Shown here piece by piece: positions 5,565 through 6,097 of a DNA stretch of 6,097 nt; position 1 is the first letter of the stretch, and the number at the start of each line of letters is the position of its first letter. The DNA is taken from NCBI GenBank assembly GCA_937897005.1, contig CALCOQ010000309.1, forward strand, positions 1-6,097, in the 5' to 3' direction. The notes beneath the pieces were generated by a model. The model was not told the origin of the DNA. It ran no database searches and was given only the letters and a program-made list of their open reading frames with translations. Source of the stretch: an uncultured euryarchaeote. GTDB taxonomy: Archaea; Thermoplasmatota; Poseidoniia; Poseidoniales; Poseidoniaceae. The translations under genes and the position numbers were made by a program.

Positions 5565-6097
5565 GCAAAGACTGTGGCTGACGGTAGATAGTGACGATAT
5601 TCGTCATCTCCCACGACATCAAGGCCATCCCACTAGAAGCCGACACTCACTACCCGTGGATTGCGACGGGACTGGCCCCAGCCCTGAATTGAAGATTGGG
5701 ATGGAGGGGTTCAGTAGATGGTTCTCTGAAGGTGGAGAGGCGACTCTCTTCCTCATAGCTGATCAACTGGACTCGGTTGATTTCAGAAATTGGCTGCAAC
5801 CGATGTTGGAAACAGGTAGGTTGAGAATTGCCTCACATGGTAATACTCATCGCTCTTGGGCGGCATGGCCAAAGGATGTTGAAGGGTTCACTTCAGAACT
5901 CAAGGTAGCAACAAAGCGTCTCAGGGATTTCTCTGGCACTGCATGGCGGCCGTGGTTCAGGGCTCCTGCAGGATATATCGCACCCTGGATGGCACAAGTA
6001 TTGGCCGAACTTGGATATATTGTTGATTCATCGATCAATCCAACTGTCTTGCTCAAGCGGAAGACTGGCCATGGAAATAACTGGAAAAAGGTCGCCA
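5551..6097 (+). CDS. Polysaccharide deacetylase-like (NodB-fold) protein, C-terminus cut by window edge
   Basis: 182 codons run off the right edge. The order of motifs matches metal-dependent carbohydrate esterase family 4: an N-terminal strand LWLTVDSDD (8-16) resembling the TVDxED form of motif 1, a helix and strand EGGEATLFLIADQL (60-73) matching the usual gvkATFFv segment, motif 2 ASHGNTH with metal ligands H96 and H100, and motif 3 WFRAPAGY (135-142) with R137. A second Asp pair, VDCDG (36-40), could instead be motif 1. Such enzymes remove N-acetyl or O-acetyl groups from sugars. No signal peptide is visible, which suggests a cytoplasmic enzyme acting on a small or lipid-linked sugar. 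The frame is open upstream to 5458; ATG 5551 is preferred because the first core strand starts right after it and GGAG sits just upstream, though ATG 5539/5542 and GTG 5536 are alternatives. It overlaps the acyltransferase gene by 14 bp, indicating one operon. Confidence 0.82.
   Translation, partial: MKLSEQRLWLTVDSDDIRHLPRHQGHPTRSRHSLPVDCDGTGPSPELKIGMEGFSRWFSEGGEATLFLIADQLDSVDFRNWLQPMLETGRLRIASHGNTHRSWAAWPKDVEGFTSELKVATKRLRDFSGTAWRPWFRAPAGYIAPWMAQVLAELGYIVDSSINPTVLLKRKTGHGNNWKKVA

Noticed and set aside
5847..6056. 69-codon minus-strand open frame
   Set aside because: It is antisense to the deacetylase, whose motifs 2 and 3 lie in the same stretch on the plus strand.

Overview
The window looks like a gene-dense chromosomal segment from a prokaryote, most probably an archaeon. 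My best guess is a marine euryarchaeon of the Poseidoniales (Marine Group II) type. This is inference from style, not from a marker gene: acidic and proline-rich multidomain proteins, an N-terminal treble-Cys-pair zinc ribbon, a Upf1-like helicase, TATA-like elements in front of genes, few clear Shine-Dalgarno sites, and ATGA or short gene overlaps. No rRNA, tRNA, transposase, integrase or CRISPR array was seen.

Layout: two transcription units diverge from a 121-bp spacer at 3609-3729. The leftward (minus) unit is an SF1B Upf1/SMUBP2-like helicase (1608-3608), then an RDD-family membrane protein (1018-1569, possibly starting at 1626), then, after a 95-bp gap holding a nested inverted repeat, an unrecognised protein with a beta-rich N-terminus and a Pro/Ser/Gly/Ala repeat tail (1-922). 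That last gene runs off the left edge, and its tail is encoded by three copies of a 60-bp tandem repeat.

The rightward (plus) unit is a zinc-ribbon / polyproline / helical-domain protein (3730-4965), a GNAT N-acyltransferase (4962-5564, ATGA overlap) and a polysaccharide-deacetylase-like NodB-fold protein (5551 to the right edge, 14-bp overlap). The overlaps imply one co-translated unit. A deacetylase and an acyltransferase side by side suggest, without proving, chemistry on an amino group such as that of an amino sugar.

The genes are tightly packed. The only non-coding stretches are the divergent spacer, the 923-1017 gap and, if the ATG start of the RDD gene is right, 38 bp between helicase and RDD. 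Both edge genes are truncated by the window. Nothing here is a clear-cut new defence or mobile system. The most distinctive items are the zinc-ribbon/polyproline protein, its overlap with the GNAT and deacetylase genes, and the in-frame 60-bp repeat.
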